DNA of 64,000 nucleotides, from contig CAZHIC010000003.1 of the NCBI GenBank assembly GCA_964532405.1, positions 62,001 through 126,000 of the forward strand, read 5' to 3'. This stretch comes from PALSA-1006 sp964532405 (GTDB lineage Bacteria; Pseudomonadota; Gammaproteobacteria; Burkholderiales; Gallionellaceae). Below are positions 25,663 to 34,214 of this stretch, one piece after another. The notes beneath the pieces were generated by a model. The model did not search any database and was not told where the DNA came from. It saw only the letters and a list, made by a program, of their open reading frames with translations. Position 1 is the stretch's first letter, and every line of letters starts with the position of its first letter. Both the position numbers and the translations under genes were made by a program.

Positions 25663-25720
25663 CGAACGGCCTGAGGTGATTCAGGCTTCTCGGAACTAAC
25701 GGTATGGCGGGGAAGCCACG

Positions 25721-26254
25721 TTATCCCCTCACCCCGATCACCGCCCCATACCCCACTTCCCACTGCAAAATATCCGCCAACGCCACCTCGCCCATCACCG
25801 CCAACATCGCCCGTATGCTCCCCGCATGCGCCACCAGCGCGATATTTTTCTGCGGCAGTTGCGCCACTTCGCTCAACAAATTTTTCACGCGCTGCATCAC
25901 CTGTTGCGCCGACTCGCCACCCTTTGAGGCGTAGCCCATAAAATCATCGCCCCATGCGTCGATCTCGCCGCGCGCGATGTCGTCCCACGCCTTGCCTTCC
26001 CATGCGCCGAAGTGTTTTTCCAGCAAGCGGGCGTCGCTGCGCAGTGCGCAGTGTTGCACTTGCGCCAAGTGCTCGGCCAATCGGCGGGTGCGCAGCAGGG
26101 GTGAGGTGAGGATGAGTTGCAGCGGGGGAAGGTAGTGCAGGACGTTGTTTGCTTCGGCGGCGAAGCTGTCGGCCACGTCGATGTCGAGCTGTCCGTAGCA
26201 GATGCCGGGGGCGATGTCGGGTGTGGTGTGGCGGATTAGGTACAGGGTCTGCAT
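25721..26254 (-). CDS. Alpha-ribazole-5'-phosphate phosphatase (histidine phosphatase, Salmonella CobC type)
   Basis: 177-residue member of the histidine phosphatase superfamily: LYLIRHTTPD holds the phospho-accepting His near residue 8, LTSPLLRTRRLAEHL supplies the Arg region, and ALVAHAGSIRAML the second His. Expected to remove the phosphate of alpha-ribazole phosphate or of adenosylcobalamin 5'-phosphate in the nucleotide-loop pathway. The ATG overlaps the cobS stop (TGATG), which fixes both start and role. The unrelated CobC of Pseudomonas is the decarboxylase encoded at 19725; hence no symbol is given. Confidence 0.9.
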   Translation of the reverse strand: MQTLYLIRHTTPDIAPGICYGQLDIDVADSFAAEANNVLHYLPPLQLILTSPLLRTRRLAEHLAQVQHCALRSDARLLEKHFGAWEGKAWDDIARGEIDAWGDDFMGYASKGGESAQQVMQRVKNLLSEVAQLPQKNIALVAHAGSIRAMLAVMGEVALADILQWEVGYGAVIGVRG

Positions 26255-27033
26255 CAAAGGACGGCCAGCAAGCCCAGATAAAACGCCAGTTCGCTGAGTT
26301 GCTGCACTGCGCCCAGACAGTCGCCGGTGTAGCCGCCCAGCCGTTGCTGCAAGCGCCATGCGAGGTAGACGCGCATCAGCAAGGCGGCGGCAACGGCGGC
26401 GAGGATGGTGCTACCCTCTGCATCCGCAGCGTAAAGGATGCCGAGGGCGGCGATGCCGGTAAGCGTTGCGATGATGAAACTAACAATGCTGATTGCTTGC
26501 GCGGCGGGCTTGGCGCGGGCGCTGTCGTCTTCACGGATGTAGCGCTGGGTGAGCATGAGGCTGGCGGCCAGCAGGCGGCTCACGCTGTGCGCGGCGACGA
26601 GGGCGGCGGCGAGTAGCGGCAGCGCATGCAGATCGCCCAGCGCCAGCAATGCCTGATATTTCAGCAGCAGCACCAGCACGAGAGCGATGACGCCGTAGGC
26701 GCCGACGCGCGAGTCTTTCATGATCGCCAGCGTTTTTTCCAGCGTGTACCCTCCTCCCATGCCGTCGGCAAAGTCACTCAGGCCGTCTTCGTGGAATGCG
26801 CCGGTGATGAGAATGCTGGTGGCCATGCTCAGCCCCACCGCCAGCGACAGCGGCAGCACTTGCGCGCCCAGCCACAGCACGGCGGCACTCAATACTCCTA
26901 CCAGTACACCCACCAGCGGGAAATAGCGCGCGGCCTGATCGAGCTGCTGCGCGGAATGCCCGACCCACGCGGGCACCGGAATGCGCGTGAAGAATTGGAT
27001 AGCAGTGAGGAATAAGCGCAGTTCTCGTAACAT
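26254..27033 (-). CDS. cobS: Adenosylcobinamide-GDP ribazoletransferase (cobalamin synthase)
   Basis: Membrane enzyme joining AdoCbi-GDP and alpha-ribazole (phosphate). 259 residues with about six hydrophobic segments. The start LFLTAIQFFTRIPVP and the metal-binding motif GAFHEDGLSDFADGMGGG near residues 79-96, followed by the KDSRVGAYG segment, are diagnostic. It is translationally coupled to the downstream phosphatase. It stands on the strand opposite to the riboswitch-led cob operon and is divergent from msbA, so it is likely outside that riboswitch's control. Confidence 0.96.
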   Translation of the reverse strand: MLRELRLFLTAIQFFTRIPVPAWVGHSAQQLDQAARYFPLVGVLVGVLSAAVLWLGAQVLPLSLAVGLSMATSILITGAFHEDGLSDFADGMGGGYTLEKTLAIMKDSRVGAYGVIALVLVLLLKYQALLALGDLHALPLLAAALVAAHSVSRLLAASLMLTQRYIREDDSARAKPAAQAISIVSFIIATLTGIAALGILYAADAEGSTILAAVAAALLMRVYLAWRLQQRLGGYTGDCLGAVQQLSELAFYLGLLAVL

Positions 27034-27190
27034 GGTTTGTCGGGGAAAGAAAGCGCGGGCAGACTAGCAGCGGGTGGGCGGGCTGTCCAGTTGCAAGGTG
27101 CGTCGTGTTGGAGCAAGACGTGAAATCAACCGACTGTTTCCATTGCAGCAGACGCGGCGGCGGGAGCGCATTTCTGCTAAAGTGCGCGCC

Positions 27191-28966
27191 ATGAATATGA
27201 CCAGCCCCCAGCTCTATAAGCGCCTGCTCGGCTACGTTAAGCCGTATTGGCACGCCTTCGCGATCTCCATTTTAGGCATGGCGGTGGCCGCCGCCACCGA
27301 GCCGATGTTGCCCGCGATGCTCAAGCCCTTTCTGGACGGCACCTTTGTACACAAAGACGACACGGTGATGCGCTGGGCACCGGCCATCATTCTGCTGATT
27401 TTCTTCGTGCGCGGCGTGGCTGGCTTCTTCGGTTCGTATGCGATCCATTGGGTGGGCAACAAATTGGTGATGGATTTGCGCGCCGAAATGTTCGCAAAAT
27501 TATTATCGTTGCCCACGCGTTATTACGATGACCACGCTACGGGTGCTCTGATCTCCAAGCTGACCTACGATGTAACCAATGTGACAGCAGCGGCCACCAC
27601 CGTGGTGACGATCACCATCCGCGACTCCATCATCATGGTCGGATTGCTGGGTTGGCTGTTTTATCTGGACTGGAAATTGACGCTGCTTTCCTTGATCGTT
27701 GCCCCGGTAGTGGCCTTCGTCATTCACGCGATCAACCGCCGACTGCGCAATTCCAGTCGCGATACGCAACGCGCGATGGGGAGCATCACGCAGGTGATCG
27801 AGGAAAGCGTCACCGCGCACAAGGTCGTCAAGCTGTTCGGCGGGCAACGTTACGAGCAAGAGCGCTTCCATGAAGAAATCAATGGGGTGCGCCGCCACAT
27901 GATGAAGCAGGCGACTGCCGCATTGGCCAATGTGCCGATCGTACAGATGGTGGCGGCAATCGCTTTGGCGCTTGTCATCTATCTGGCCATTGGGCAAGCG
28001 CAAAGCGACACCTCTACGGTCGGCGGTTTCCTGTCCTTCGTCGCCGCCATGCTGATGCTCACCGCTCCGTTGAAAAGACTGGCCAGCGTCAACGAATTTA
28101 TGCAGCGCGGACTGGCCGCCGCAGAAAGCGTGTTTGAACTGATCGATACGCCTAGCGAGACGGATGCCGGCAAAACAACGATCACGCGCGCTAACGGTAA
28201 TCTCGCCTTCCAGCATGTGAATCTTTCCTATCAAGACGATGAGCGCCTCGCCTTGCACGACATCTGTCTCGACATTCCTGCCGGTCAGTCAGTGGCTCTC
28301 GTCGGTGCATCCGGTAGCGGCAAAAGCACGCTGGCCAATCTCGTGCCGCGTTTTTATCTGCCCAGCAGCGGACAAATTACTTTGGACGGGCACGACTTGT
28401 CCGACCTGACATTGGAGAGTCTGCGAGCCAATATCGCCTTGGTGAGCCAGGAGGTGATGCTGTTCAACGACACCATCGCTGCCAACATCGCTTACGGACA
28501 AATGCGCGAAGTGCCGGAGGAAGAGATTATTGCTGCAGCGCAAGCTGCGCACGCGATGGAGTTCATCCGCGATTTACCGCAAGGCTTGAATACGCTGGTG
28601 GGCGAGAAAGGCGTGCGTTTATCGGGAGGGCAGCGCCAGCGTTTGGCTATCGCGCGCGCCATTCTAAAAAACGCGCCCGTGTTGATTCTGGACGAAGCGA
28701 CCTCCGCATTGGACAGCGAATCTGAGCGTCATGTGCAGGCCGCACTGGAAACCCTGATGCAAGGCCGCACCACTTTAGTTATCGCGCATCGCTTATCCAC
28801 CATTGAAAAAGCCGACCGCATCGTGGTGCTGCAAAAAGGCCAAATCGTCGAAATGGGCACACACCGTGAATTGCTGGCTCAGGATGGTGTATATGCGCAG
28901 CTGCATCGTATCCAGTTCGAATGGCACGATGCGGAGAAAGAAAAAAATTCACTGGAATTAAGTTGA
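27191..28966 (+). CDS. msbA: Lipid A export ABC transporter MsbA
   Basis: Homodimeric inner-membrane flippase for lipid A-core. 591 residues: six membrane helices in residues 15-310, then the nucleotide-binding domain with Walker A GASGSGKST near 370, the Q loop LVSQEVMLFN, signature LSGGQRQRLAIARAIL near 477, Walker B VLILDEATSALD near 497, and the H loop IAHRLSTI. The ATG at 27191 (or 27197) begins the first cytosolic segment; upstream sequence in the same frame is not conserved-looking. Monocistronic, divergent from cobS. Confidence 0.93.
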   Translation: MNMTSPQLYKRLLGYVKPYWHAFAISILGMAVAAATEPMLPAMLKPFLDGTFVHKDDTVMRWAPAIILLIFFVRGVAGFFGSYAIHWVGNKLVMDLRAEMFAKLLSLPTRYYDDHATGALISKLTYDVTNVTAAATTVVTITIRDSIIMVGLLGWLFYLDWKLTLLSLIVAPVVAFVIHAINRRLRNSSRDTQRAMGSITQVIEESVTAHKVVKLFGGQRYEQERFHEEINGVRRHMMKQATAALANVPIVQMVAAIALALVIYLAIGQAQSDTSTVGGFLSFVAAMLMLTAPLKRLASVNEFMQRGLAAAESVFELIDTPSETDAGKTTITRANGNLAFQHVNLSYQDDERLALHDICLDIPAGQSVALVGASGSGKSTLANLVPRFYLPSSGQITLDGHDLSDLTLESLRANIALVSQEVMLFNDTIAANIAYGQMREVPEEEIIAAAQAAHAMEFIRDLPQGLNTLVGEKGVRLSGGQRQRLAIARAILKNAPVLILDEATSALDSESERHVQAALETLMQGRTTLVIAHRLSTIEKADRIVVLQKGQIVEMGTHRELLAQDGVYAQLHRIQFEWHDAEKEKNSLELS

Positions 28967-29046
28967 CAGCCTGGCTCCATCTCGCTAAATTCAATCCTTA
29001 GTATTTCAGTCAAGCAAATATCCACCCTCACCTCAAGGAGATCACC

Positions 29047-29646
29047 ATGGCAGTTCTAGTAGGCAAGGCAGCACCGGACTTCACCGCAACCGCAGTGTTG
29101 GGCAACAACGAAATCACCGACATCACTTTCTCGAAAGTCACCAAGGGTAAATACGCCGTGGTGTTTTTCTATCCGCTGGATTTCACCTTCGTGTGTCCGT
29201 CCGAGCTGATCGCGTTCAACCATCGTCTGGACGAGTTCAAGAAGCGCAACGTCGAAGTGCTGGGCGTTTCCATCGATTCCCAATTCAGCCACCTGGCCTG
29301 GAAGAACACGCCCCTGGAAAAAGGCGGCATCGGCAATGTGGGCTACACCTTAGTGGCAGACGTGAAGCATGAAATCTGCAAGGCTTACGACGTGGAGTCC
29401 GACGGCGGCGTGGCGTATCGCGGCTCGTTCCTGATCGACCGTGCAGGCGTGGTTCGCCATCAAGTGGTGAACGATCTACCGCTGGGCCGCAACATCGACG
29501 AAATGTTGCGCATGATCGACGCGTTGCAATTCACCGAAGAGCATGGCGAAGTTTGCCCGGCGGGTTGGAGCAAAGGTAAGGCCGGTATGAACGCATCCAC
29601 GGAAGGTGTGGCAAAGTATCTGGCACAACACGCTAAAGAACTATAA
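29047..29646 (+). CDS. 2-Cys peroxiredoxin (AhpC/Prx1 type)
   Basis: Cytosolic thiol peroxidase of 199 residues. The peroxidatic Cys lies in YPLDFTFVCPSELIAF near residue 50, the resolving Cys in GEVCPAGW near residue 170, and YRGSFLIDRAGVVRHQ is also typical of the typical 2-Cys class. No ahpF is adjacent, so the reductant is probably thioredoxin. A near-ideal AAGGAG ribosome site precedes the ATG, implying high expression, and a terminator hairpin follows. Confidence 0.95.
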   Translation: MAVLVGKAAPDFTATAVLGNNEITDITFSKVTKGKYAVVFFYPLDFTFVCPSELIAFNHRLDEFKKRNVEVLGVSIDSQFSHLAWKNTPLEKGGIGNVGYTLVADVKHEICKAYDVESDGGVAYRGSFLIDRAGVVRHQVVNDLPLGRNIDEMLRMIDALQFTEEHGEVCPAGWSKGKAGMNASTEGVAKYLAQHAKEL

Positions 29647-29672
29647 GTAGGACGCAAGCCGTAGTGATTAAA

Positions 29673-29702
29673 GGGCTCCTGCGGGAGCCTTTTGTATTTT
29701 TG
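29673..29702 (+). terminator. Intrinsic terminator of the peroxiredoxin gene
   Basis: GGCTCC-TGC-GGGAGCC hairpin followed by TTTTGTATTTTT, 27 bases past the stop codon. Confidence 0.85.
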
Positions 29703-29753
29703 CGGCGACTTCGGATTGCAACATTGCGACAAATTCTGCAATATTCGTCCCGG

Positions 29754-30875
29754 ATGGCTTCCTTACAGCGAAAATATAATCGTAGCATTCCCGGATTCCC
29801 GCAGATTATGGTGTTGGGGATCGCGCTGTTCTTTCCGCTGGCATCGCTTGCCGAAGAGCCGCCTGTAAAGTTACCGCCTGCCGAAACATTGCCTGTTGTG
29901 ATATTGCCTACTGAAGCGCCGATTGCCGAGGTGCCGCAGCAATCCAGCTTTACCGATCCCATCCTCGATGTTCCGCACGAATACGTGTCGGAAAAATTCG
30001 CAAATTTAGCCAGCAATGTAGATGCTTTTTTCGGTAGCGACCGCAATTATCAGGAAAGCAATAAAAGCGTGCTCCAGTTCGATCTCACCCGAGTGGTGGA
30101 GAACGCTGGTAATAACAAAATCGTGCCCGCCTTCAGAGCCAAGCTGCATTTGCCGGCCCTGCAGCAACGCCTCCATTCGTGGCAGCAGAGTCTTCACTTG
30201 TTATTGGAAACCAACCCGGACAAGAACTTGCCAGGGACAAGCGCGGGGGCGACAACACGGCAAAATAGCGCGCCGATATTCAAAGAAGTTGCCACACCGG
30301 ATAGTTATGGCGCCGCTTTGCGCCTCGAGAACGCGGATGACAGCCCTTGGCGCTTGAGTGCCGATGCCGGTTTGAAGCTTGTCGGCGCCAACGATGTCCT
30401 AAAGCTAAACCATACTTCGCTGGATCCATTTGTGCGCGCCAGAGGCCGCTTCACAAAGCCGATAGGGGCGGTGCAACTGACATTGGCGGAATCGGTATTC
30501 TGGTACAACACGATAGGCGCGGGGGAGAATACGCAGTTTGATGTGGACTACAGTTTCAGCGAGCCATTATTGTTTAGAGCCACAAGCGGCGCCACTTGGC
30601 TGCATGACAAACAGAATTTCGATCTGCGTCAGGATTTTTCGTTCTTCCATACTTTGGATGAACGCCACTCCTTGCTGTATCAAGTGGGTGTGAGCGGAGC
30701 CAGTCAGCCGCAAACTGATGTGTCGGAATATATAGCTTTGCTGCTTTACCGCCAGCGTTTGCATCGCGATTGGATATTCTTCGAGCTAAGCCCGCAACTG
30801 CACTATCTAAAAGTAAACAACTACCAACCCAACGCGCAACTCATCGTACGTCTGGAAATATTGTTTTCCAAATGA
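29754..30875 (+). CDS. Exported protein, likely outer-membrane barrel, unknown function
   Basis: About 373 residues from the ATG at 29754. The N-terminus contains a hydrophobic signal-like segment IMVLGIALFFPLASLAEE, then a Pro-rich stretch (PPVKLPPAETLP with VVILPTEAP) and a long region of alternating polar and aromatic residues (FWYNTIGAGENTQFDVDYSF, WIFFELSPQLHYLKVNN) that looks like beta strands. No family recognised. Starts at 29664 (GTG, inside the terminator) or 29808 are possible. It precedes the signalling genes from 31227 but is separated from them by 351 bases. Confidence 0.65.
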   Translation: MASLQRKYNRSIPGFPQIMVLGIALFFPLASLAEEPPVKLPPAETLPVVILPTEAPIAEVPQQSSFTDPILDVPHEYVSEKFANLASNVDAFFGSDRNYQESNKSVLQFDLTRVVENAGNNKIVPAFRAKLHLPALQQRLHSWQQSLHLLLETNPDKNLPGTSAGATTRQNSAPIFKEVATPDSYGAALRLENADDSPWRLSADAGLKLVGANDVLKLNHTSLDPFVRARGRFTKPIGAVQLTLAESVFWYNTIGAGENTQFDVDYSFSEPLLFRATSGATWLHDKQNFDLRQDFSFFHTLDERHSLLYQVGVSGASQPQTDVSEYIALLLYRQRLHRDWIFFELSPQLHYLKVNNYQPNAQLIVRLEILFSK

Positions 30876-31226
30876 GCAGCGCTATTGCGCGGAGCAAACG
30901 GCACGTCACCAACATCAGCTTCGGCGCAACTCAAATAAACTCGTATGCCAGTGACGCCTTTTCGCGGGCGCTTGCAAGCGTACATGTCTGACCGAGTCAC
31001 GACAGATTAAATATCCCCTGTAACGCAATGAACTGCCAATTTTAGACGCACACTGCGGCTAGACGTTGTCGCGCAGGTCATATGTACGATAGCGCACAGA
31101 GCGGTGCTGGTCGGAGACGGAAAATCACGCAAGATATTGGAAGCCTTCATATCGGCAGTTATATGCCGATCTTGGCGGCAACTGGCTTGGCTGGGAACCG
31201 GGTTCGGTTTAACACTGGAGATTTGC
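30876..31226. other. Intergenic leader before the signalling cluster
   Basis: 351 bases without a convincing gene. A seven-base dyad ATCGGCA-GTTATA-TGCCGAT lies at 31151-31170, about 55 bases before the next start codon. It could be an operator or a short hairpin. Nothing else stands out. Confidence 0.4.
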
Positions 31227-31649
31227 ATGGAAAAACGCAAGGCTCGCGTATTGATCGCGGACGATGAGCCGCATATTCGCAGTTTGATCCGTTTAATTGT
31301 CACGTCGCTTGGGGCCGAGGTCGTTGCCGACGCCGCAGACGGAGAGCAGGCATTACGCTTGTATAAGCAATTCTCGCCGGACATGGTGCTGCTCGATATC
31401 AATATGCCAAAAATTGACGGGATCAGCGTTCTGAAGCAGATCATGGCGATCAACGACAATGCCTTGGTGGTGATGTTAACTTCATTGAATACCCTTGAAG
31501 TGGTCAAGGAGTGCATTGATAACGGGGCATGGAATTACATCCTGAAGAATACGACTGCCGGCGAATTGCACAAAGCGCTCAGTGCAACGTGGGGTTCATA
31601 TATGGCGGCGATTATGGTGGACCGCGCATTGCGCAATCATGAGTTGTAA
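31227..31649 (+). CDS. Single-domain response regulator (CheY-like)
   Basis: 140-residue stand-alone receiver with no output domain. The acidic pair is ADDEP near residues 11-15, the phospho-acceptor Asp is in MVLLDINMP near 59, the conserved Thr is in VVMLTS, and the Lys in YILKN. The start at 31227 has a GGAG ribosome site; the upstream in-frame extension is not receiver-like. The last 11 bases overlap the zinc-ribbon gene. It is probably a phosphorelay intermediate or an effector that works by protein contact, perhaps with the ATPase encoded downstream. Confidence 0.88.
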   Translation: MEKRKARVLIADDEPHIRSLIRLIVTSLGAEVVADAADGEQALRLYKQFSPDMVLLDINMPKIDGISVLKQIMAINDNALVVMLTSLNTLEVVKECIDNGAWNYILKNTTAGELHKALSATWGSYMAAIMVDRALRNHEL

Positions 31650-31953
31650 TCACCCCAACCCTGCGGGGTATGTATTCTGTAGAACCTGCGGAGGCGCATT
31701 GGAGAAGATGCGTTGCAGTTGCGGCTTTGTCACCGGGATGGGTGACGTTTTCTGCGGTAACTGCGGAAAAAGTTTGCTTGAAGTAGCCGCAGTGGATGAC
31801 CGAGCCGGAGTTGATAACGATCATCGCTTCGATCTGGAACGTCTGGCACTGCAAGCGGCGCAAGAAAAACAGTTTCTGGAGTCAACCCATAAAGCGCGCG
31901 TCACGCAGGACGATATTCGCAAGCTGTTAACGTTGCGCAGAAAGAAATTCTGA
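31639..31953 (+). CDS. Small double zinc-ribbon protein
   Basis: 104 residues. Cys-rich N-terminal half: MSCNHPNPAGYVFCRTCGG, then MRCSCGF and VFCGNCGKS, giving paired CxxC knuckles typical of treble zinc-ribbon domains. The C-terminal half (from about residue 55) is a charged helix rich in Gln, Lys and Arg. Function unknown; such proteins often mediate protein contacts. It overlaps the receiver gene at its start, and its stop TGA interlocks with the ATG of the ATPase gene (TGATG), so the three are translated as a unit. Confidence 0.8.
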   Translation: MSCNHPNPAGYVFCRTCGGALEKMRCSCGFVTGMGDVFCGNCGKSLLEVAAVDDRAGVDNDHRFDLERLALQAAQEKQFLESTHKARVTQDDIRKLLTLRRKKF

Positions 31954-33659
31954 TGATAGAGCTGACAGAGTTATTGATCGCAAGTCTGCAGGAAAAGGCG
32001 CATGTTCCACCCGTCCCGCTGGCGGGCATGATCAGGGCGGCAAAAAATGATGCAGTCAATTTTGCGCAATTCGTCATTCAGGACGGGTATCTGAATCGCG
32101 ACACGGCGGGAGAATTGTTGGCAAGGCAGTTAAATCGCACTTACGTCAATCTGAGCAAAACGCTGTTTCAGGATGAGGCAGTTTCCATGCTTACCGGGGA
32201 GATTGCGCAACACTATCAGGCTATTCCGATCTACCAGTTGGGCAACGTGGTGACGGTGGGGATGGTGACCCCCAATGACGCGCAAGCTATTACGGAGCTG
32301 AGCAATTTGTTGATGAAGGCGGTTAGCCCGGTCTTCTGTTTTAAGGACGAGGTCAATTCGGCAATCCAGGTTAATTATCAGTCCGCGCAGCATGTGGATG
32401 ATCTGGTGACCAGCTTCGATCTGATGGTGTTTCAGTCTGCCGAGCTGAGTGATGCCGCACTGGCAAAATTGCTCGACTCCAAGCCACTCGTCGAGCTTTG
32501 CGATTCGATTATTTTGCTTGCGCTGAAAGAGCGCGCCTCGGATATCCATATAGAGCCGAAAAAGAATGAAGTGATAGTGCGCTTCCGCATTGACGGGGAT
32601 CTGGTGGACAGGCTGTTCTTGCCCGCAGAAATGGCGTTGCCGCTGACCTCGCGTTACAAAATCTCATCCGGCATGGACATCACCGAGCGGCGCAGGCCGC
32701 AGGATGGGCGTCTCAGTTTTGCGTTGCCGATGAAAGATCTGGATTTGCGCGTCTCCTGCCTGCCTGTGATGCACGGCGAAAAAATCGTGATGCGTATTCT
32801 AGGTTCGATATATACCAGCGACATCCTGAATCTGGACAAACTGGATTTTTCTCCCGAAGTGCTGCGTCCGTTCAAGACGACCCTGAAATATCAGCAGGGT
32901 ATTTTGTTTGTGACCGGCCCGACCGGATCGGGGAAAAGCACCACGCTGTATGCGGCGCTGAACTTTATTAACACGCGCGACATCAACATCATCACCATCG
33001 AAGAGCCGGTCGAATACGATGTGCCGAGCCTGAATCAGGTAATGGTCAACGACAAGGTTGGCAGGGGCTTCAAAGAGGTATTGCGTTCAGTATTGCGCCA
33101 GGACCCCGATGCCATTCTGGTGGGTGAGATTCGCGACACTGAAACGGCGCGCATTGCAGCTCAGGCGGCGCTGACCGGTCATTTGGTATTGACCACGTTG
33201 CATACCAACGATGCGATCCAGGCTACCACACGCCTGCTGGAAATGGGCGTGGAGCGTTTCATCGTGGCGCCATCCATCATCGGCGTGCTGGGGCAGCGTT
33301 TGGTAAAAAGGTTATGCGAATACTGCAAGGCCGAGCATCACCCCGATCCCGCCGAGTTGCGCCAGTATTTCTACTGGCGTGAAGATATTAAGTTGCCGGT
33401 ATTTTACAAAGGGGCCGGCTGCAAGCATTGCGGTGGTACGGGCTATGCCGGACGGCTGGGCATTCATGAATTTCTGAAAGTCTCACCACAGATACGCGAG
33501 GCGATCCTGCGCGAACGCAATTACGATGAGATCGTGGATATCGCAGTGCAGCAGGGATTTAGCAATATTCGTTACGACGGCTTCAAGAAAGCATTGCGTG
33601 GATTGACCTCACTGGAAGAGGTTATACGCGCTACCGCTTCGCTCGAAGACGAATCTTAA
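31953..33659 (+). CDS. PilB/GspE-like secretion ATPase
   Basis: 568-residue ATPase of the type II secretion / type IV pilus assembly class. Residues 1-150 resemble the T2SS-E N-terminal (MshEN-like) domain. The ATPase core has IHIEPKKNEVIVRFRIDGDL near 195, Walker A GPTGSGKSTTLYAAL near 321, the Asp box TIEEPVEYD, Walker B DAILVGEIRDTETA near 387, the His box TLHTNDA, and a C-terminal four-Cys zinc site CEYC...CKHC. It should hexamerise at the inner membrane. No pilC, pilin or secretin gene is adjacent. It sits among receiver, kinase and Hpt genes instead. Confidence 0.92.
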   Translation: MIELTELLIASLQEKAHVPPVPLAGMIRAAKNDAVNFAQFVIQDGYLNRDTAGELLARQLNRTYVNLSKTLFQDEAVSMLTGEIAQHYQAIPIYQLGNVVTVGMVTPNDAQAITELSNLLMKAVSPVFCFKDEVNSAIQVNYQSAQHVDDLVTSFDLMVFQSAELSDAALAKLLDSKPLVELCDSIILLALKERASDIHIEPKKNEVIVRFRIDGDLVDRLFLPAEMALPLTSRYKISSGMDITERRRPQDGRLSFALPMKDLDLRVSCLPVMHGEKIVMRILGSIYTSDILNLDKLDFSPEVLRPFKTTLKYQQGILFVTGPTGSGKSTTLYAALNFINTRDINIITIEEPVEYDVPSLNQVMVNDKVGRGFKEVLRSVLRQDPDAILVGEIRDTETARIAAQAALTGHLVLTTLHTNDAIQATTRLLEMGVERFIVAPSIIGVLGQRLVKRLCEYCKAEHHPDPAELRQYFYWREDIKLPVFYKGAGCKHCGGTGYAGRLGIHEFLKVSPQIREAILRERNYDEIVDIAVQQGFSNIRYDGFKKALRGLTSLEEVIRATASLEDES

Positions 33660-33704
33660 GCATGTCTCTGCCGTTATGGGCAACGCTAATCCGCGATCAT
33701 ATTT

Positions 33705-34214
33705 ATGATTAATACCGCCGATATCCTTAACGCGAAAGTGCTGATCGTTGACGATCAGCAAGCCAATGTGCGCCTGATGGAGAGAATGCTGCGCGATGCC
33801 GGCTATGTATTTATCACTTCGACAATGAGCCCGCTTGAGGTATGCGAGCTTCATCTTAAGAATCGCTACGATCTGATCCTGCTCGATCTGCAGATGCCCG
33901 GCATGGATGGCTTTCAGGTGATGGAGGGGCTTAAGGAAATAGAACCGGATGGCTACCTCCCGGTTATTGTGATCACCGCCCAGCCGGATTACAAGGTGCG
34001 TGCGCTGGAAGCGGGCGCAAAGGATTTTGTGAGTAAACCTTTCGATATAGTTGAGGTGAAAACGCGTATTCACAACATGCTGGAAGTACGACTGTTGTAC
34101 AAAGAGCGCAATTTTATGGATCAGATTTTGAGGGAAAAAATGCCGAACTGGAAAGTGCCCGGTCTGCGGCGGAAAAAGCCAACCTGGCGAAATCGGATTT
34201 CCTTGCAACGGTGA
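33705..34214 (+). CDS. Response-regulator receiver, front part of a frameshifted receiver-kinase gene
   Basis: Receiver domain in residues 10-125: LIVDDQQ, phospho-Asp in LILLDLQMPGMDG near 63, Thr in IVITAQ, Lys in FVSKPFD. After residue about 145 the frame becomes nonsense (MPNWKVPGLRRKK). If one base is gained at the A6 tract 34135-34140, the frame instead reads EKNAELESARSAAEKANLAK and runs into the kinase at 34211. So the real product is probably a receiver-coiled-coil-HisKA-HATPase protein. Whether this is a sequencing error, a true mutation or slippage cannot be decided here. Confidence 0.8.
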   Translation: MINTADILNAKVLIVDDQQANVRLMERMLRDAGYVFITSTMSPLEVCELHLKNRYDLILLDLQMPGMDGFQVMEGLKEIEPDGYLPVIVITAQPDYKVRALEAGAKDFVSKPFDIVEVKTRIHNMLEVRLLYKERNFMDQILREKMPNWKVPGLRRKKPTWRNRISLQR

